A stretch of DNA of 64,000 nt. Source: MED-G105 sp965263305 (lineage in GTDB: Bacteria > Pseudomonadota > Alphaproteobacteria > Caulobacterales > Parvularculaceae). Where the stretch lies: positions 930,001-994,000 of the forward strand of contig OZ253666.1 of assembly GCA_965263305.1 (NCBI GenBank), in the 5' to 3' direction. The notes beneath the pieces were generated by a model. It ran no database searches. It was not told where the DNA came from and was given only the letters and a program-made list of their open reading frames with translations. A program made the translations under genes and the position numbers. This document shows, piece after piece, positions 62,400 through 64,000 of this stretch. Positions within the stretch are counted from its first letter, which is position 1; the number at the start of each line of letters is the position of its first letter.

Positions 62400-63518
62400 T
62401 TGATTCGTGTACGCACCATAAAGAAAAACCCCTGCTATCACCGCGCGCGCGCGCAGCGCGGCTTCGCGATGCCATTGGCCCTATTGGCGATCGCCGGCCT
62501 AACAATCATTGCCGGTGTTAGCTTTCAAATTGTCTCAGCCGCCACGGACCGAATGTCGGCGCTAACGCGACAGACGCAAACGGAGATCGCCTTTGCATCG
62601 GCGGAAGCGGAAGCAACATTTGTTTACTTAACAAGCCTATCGGTCAATGGCGGCGTCCTTTCCATTCGCGACGCGACGAGCGATGCGGCCGCATTTGAAG
62701 GCGTTGCAACCGGTTACCCGACCGAGGCCCTCTGGCGCGCCGACGGCGGGCGGCGGAGTTCGGCGACCCATGGCATGCCTGTTCGCGTCACCTACCGCGA
62801 TGGCGGCGCGTTCACCCCAATAAATCGCCTTGAGCCGGAAATGACCGAAGCGTTCCTCATCTCTTTGGGGTTCTCTGATAATCTCGCGCAGCGCTTCACC
62901 GCCCGTCTTGGGGATTTTCAAGACAGCGACGTCTCTCGCCGTTTTCGCGGGGCGGAGAGAGCCGAATACCGCCTTTTCCAAATGCCGCCCCCCAGCAACT
63001 CCCCGTTGAGAGCGCCAGAAGAATTCGCCGCTATTCTGGATTTCGCCGAGGCCGCACCGCCGGAGTTCTGGAATTTTCTTGACGAGTATGCGTCTGTGGG
63101 GACCGGATCGGTGCTCTGGCGAACAGGCCTTGCGCCCCCTGAATTACTGGCCCTTTTACCCGATCCTATTCGCCCTGGCGGAGATCCCGAAGATATCTTA
63201 TCTGACGTCGCCGAAAGTCAGTCGCCATCGGGAAGGGCCCGTTTCTTGCTTGAAATGCGCTTTGAGACAGCAAAAGGATCTAGCGCCGTTAGGCGACGCG
63301 CGGTGGAAATTGTCCGGACGGCGAATGAGGCGGACCGCCCCATGCGCCGATTTTGGCTTTATGATAAGACCACGCCGCAAGTGAATGTTGTCCAGACGTC
63401 GGCGCCTGACCAAACCGACGGGCTGGGGAGAAATGGTTCAGAGTACGATGTCGGGATTAACGTCCTTCCAAGCGATTTCCAAACCTTCCTTTCTGCGGAC
63501 GAGGCCGATCCTCGTTAA
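62400..63518 (+). CDS. gspK: Type II secretion minor pseudopilin GspK-like
   Basis: I start at the TTG at 62400, because GGAGAAGAG lies just upstream and the previous stop ends at 62398; a TTG at 62385 is possible. The leader is long and basic, then RGFAMPLALLAIAGLTIIAG, in which the +5 Glu of ordinary pseudopilins is absent, as in GspK. The body (LTRQTQTEIAFASAEAEATF, YRDGGAFTPINRLEPEM, FLISLGFSDNLAQRFTARLG, FLLEMRFETAKGSSAVRRRA) matches the large GspK layout. The 372-aa length fits. GspK caps the pseudopilus with GspI and GspJ. Confidence 0.8.
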   Translation: MIRVRTIKKNPCYHRARAQRGFAMPLALLAIAGLTIIAGVSFQIVSAATDRMSALTRQTQTEIAFASAEAEATFVYLTSLSVNGGVLSIRDATSDAAAFEGVATGYPTEALWRADGGRRSSATHGMPVRVTYRDGGAFTPINRLEPEMTEAFLISLGFSDNLAQRFTARLGDFQDSDVSRRFRGAERAEYRLFQMPPPSNSPLRAPEEFAAILDFAEAAPPEFWNFLDEYASVGTGSVLWRTGLAPPELLALLPDPIRPGGDPEDILSDVAESQSPSGRARFLLEMRFETAKGSSAVRRRAVEIVRTANEADRPMRRFWLYDKTTPQVNVVQTSAPDQTDGLGRNGSEYDVGINVLPSDFQTFLSADEADPR

Positions 63519-63540
63519 CGCAGCCGGGCGACCCACGCCT

Positions 63541-64000
63541 TTGTCTGACCCCTCTATTTTTGCGCCGAGCGTTTACATTCTATCCCGGGCGGCTTGTGGC
63601 TATCAGCGTTTAAAACTGGTTGGCGAAAAGTCCGCAGCCCGACGCGCCGCTAAATTACAGGCCGCCGCCAAGGTCGATTTCGGGAACGTCAAAAGTCGCG
63701 TTGTCGACGCGGACAACGACGCCATTGGCGTGTGGACATGGGACGGCGACATGACCCTTGAGAATGGGGCGCCCCTGTCATCCGTTCGCGTGTTGCCGGA
63801 ATCACTTGCCCGAGTTGGCGCCATGGATGGCGCGCGCCTCGTCGAGTGCCTTGATGGGGTCGAAGGCGAAATCTGGCGGGACGGTGTTTTAACGGCGTCA
63901 CGATGGTGGCCCTCAAAACCGGCGCCGCGCGATTGGCTGTTATTCCTGCGCGCAGGACGATCAGCGCTGACCGACGGACAAACAAATGCACCACCGCAAG
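63541..64000 (+). CDS. Putative GspL-like T2SS protein (runs off right edge)
   Basis: The frame is open to the edge of the window, so no stop is seen. From the TTG at 63541 it reads LSDPSIFAPSVYILSRAACG onward. ATGs at 63433 and 63448 in the same frame overlap gspK and are alternative starts. Internal features are VWTWDGDMTLENGAPLSSVR, VLPESLARVGAMDGARLVEC, GVEGEIWRDGVLTASRWWPS and DWLLFLRAG. The position after gspJ-gspK and the W-rich, actin-like N-terminal pattern suggest a GspL/PilM-like cytoplasmic domain. I am not certain of the family. Confidence 0.5.
   Translation, partial: MSDPSIFAPSVYILSRAACGYQRLKLVGEKSAARRAAKLQAAAKVDFGNVKSRVVDADNDAIGVWTWDGDMTLENGAPLSSVRVLPESLARVGAMDGARLVECLDGVEGEIWRDGVLTASRWWPSKPAPRDWLLFLRAGRSALTDGQTNAPPQ

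Overview
The window is GC-rich, densely coded DNA from an alphaproteobacterium. Three things point there: a SahR-like ArsR/methyltransferase-metF-metH operon, the dimeric eukaryote-like isocitrate dehydrogenase, and many TonB/MlaA/T2SS envelope genes. The mix of VPLPA-CTERM proteins, a T2SS and surface glycan genes fits a marine Parvularculales/Hyphomonadales-like lineage, but that placement is inference only. No tRNA, rRNA, CRISPR array, IS element or intact prophage was seen.

Layout. 1-7.9 kb: surface glycan genes on the minus strand (a sulfotransferase with a long coiled coil running off the left edge, a three-domain WbsX/GT4/GT2 enzyme, a DUF2793 phage-tail-like protein, a DXD glycosyltransferase). 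8-30.5 kb: mostly core genes (two-subunit Na+/solute symporter, DUF11 surface protein, lysS, phosphatase, BNR-repeat protein, PepSY protein, ggt, amidase, DnaJ/TerB protein, methionine operon with a palindromic operator, mlaA-mlaC). 30.6-38.9 kb: the most unusual segment. It holds a CRP-type promoter driving a roughly 550-nt highly folded, apparently non-coding RNA with repeated GGGGAGAC, a VPLPA-CTERM protein and a decayed CTERM fragment, a TIR-TPR membrane protein, a second CRP-type promoter with identical geometry driving two tiny exported/membrane peptides, and an 838-aa fusion of a CRP-like DNA-binding module to TPR-S, SLOG and a degenerate cyclase-like domain. 38.9-47 kb: TonB receptor, rpsD, VPLPA-CTERM protein, queuosine precursor transporter, trmJ and icd. 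47-54.5 kb: KAP-family NTPase with an Ala/Asn repeat, a small membrane protein, recQ preceded by a G-quadruplex heptamer repeat, and a KefB-like antiporter. 54.5-64 kb: type II secretion genes in two divergent blocks (gspE-F-G-H and gspJ-K-L) around a large secreted protein with its own AT-rich upstream region.

How the parts may work together. The CRP-like fusion keeps the R-E-x-x-x-R recognition-helix residues that in E. coli CRP read TGTGA, and TGTGA-N6-TCACA-like sites lie within 6 kb of it. I therefore propose a local regulon in which a SLOG/pseudocyclase-controlled CRP protein switches on the structured RNA and the small-peptide operon. The RNA has more than twenty GGA triplets, several in hairpin loops, which resembles CsrB/RsmZ protein sponges. 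No binding partner is visible in the window.
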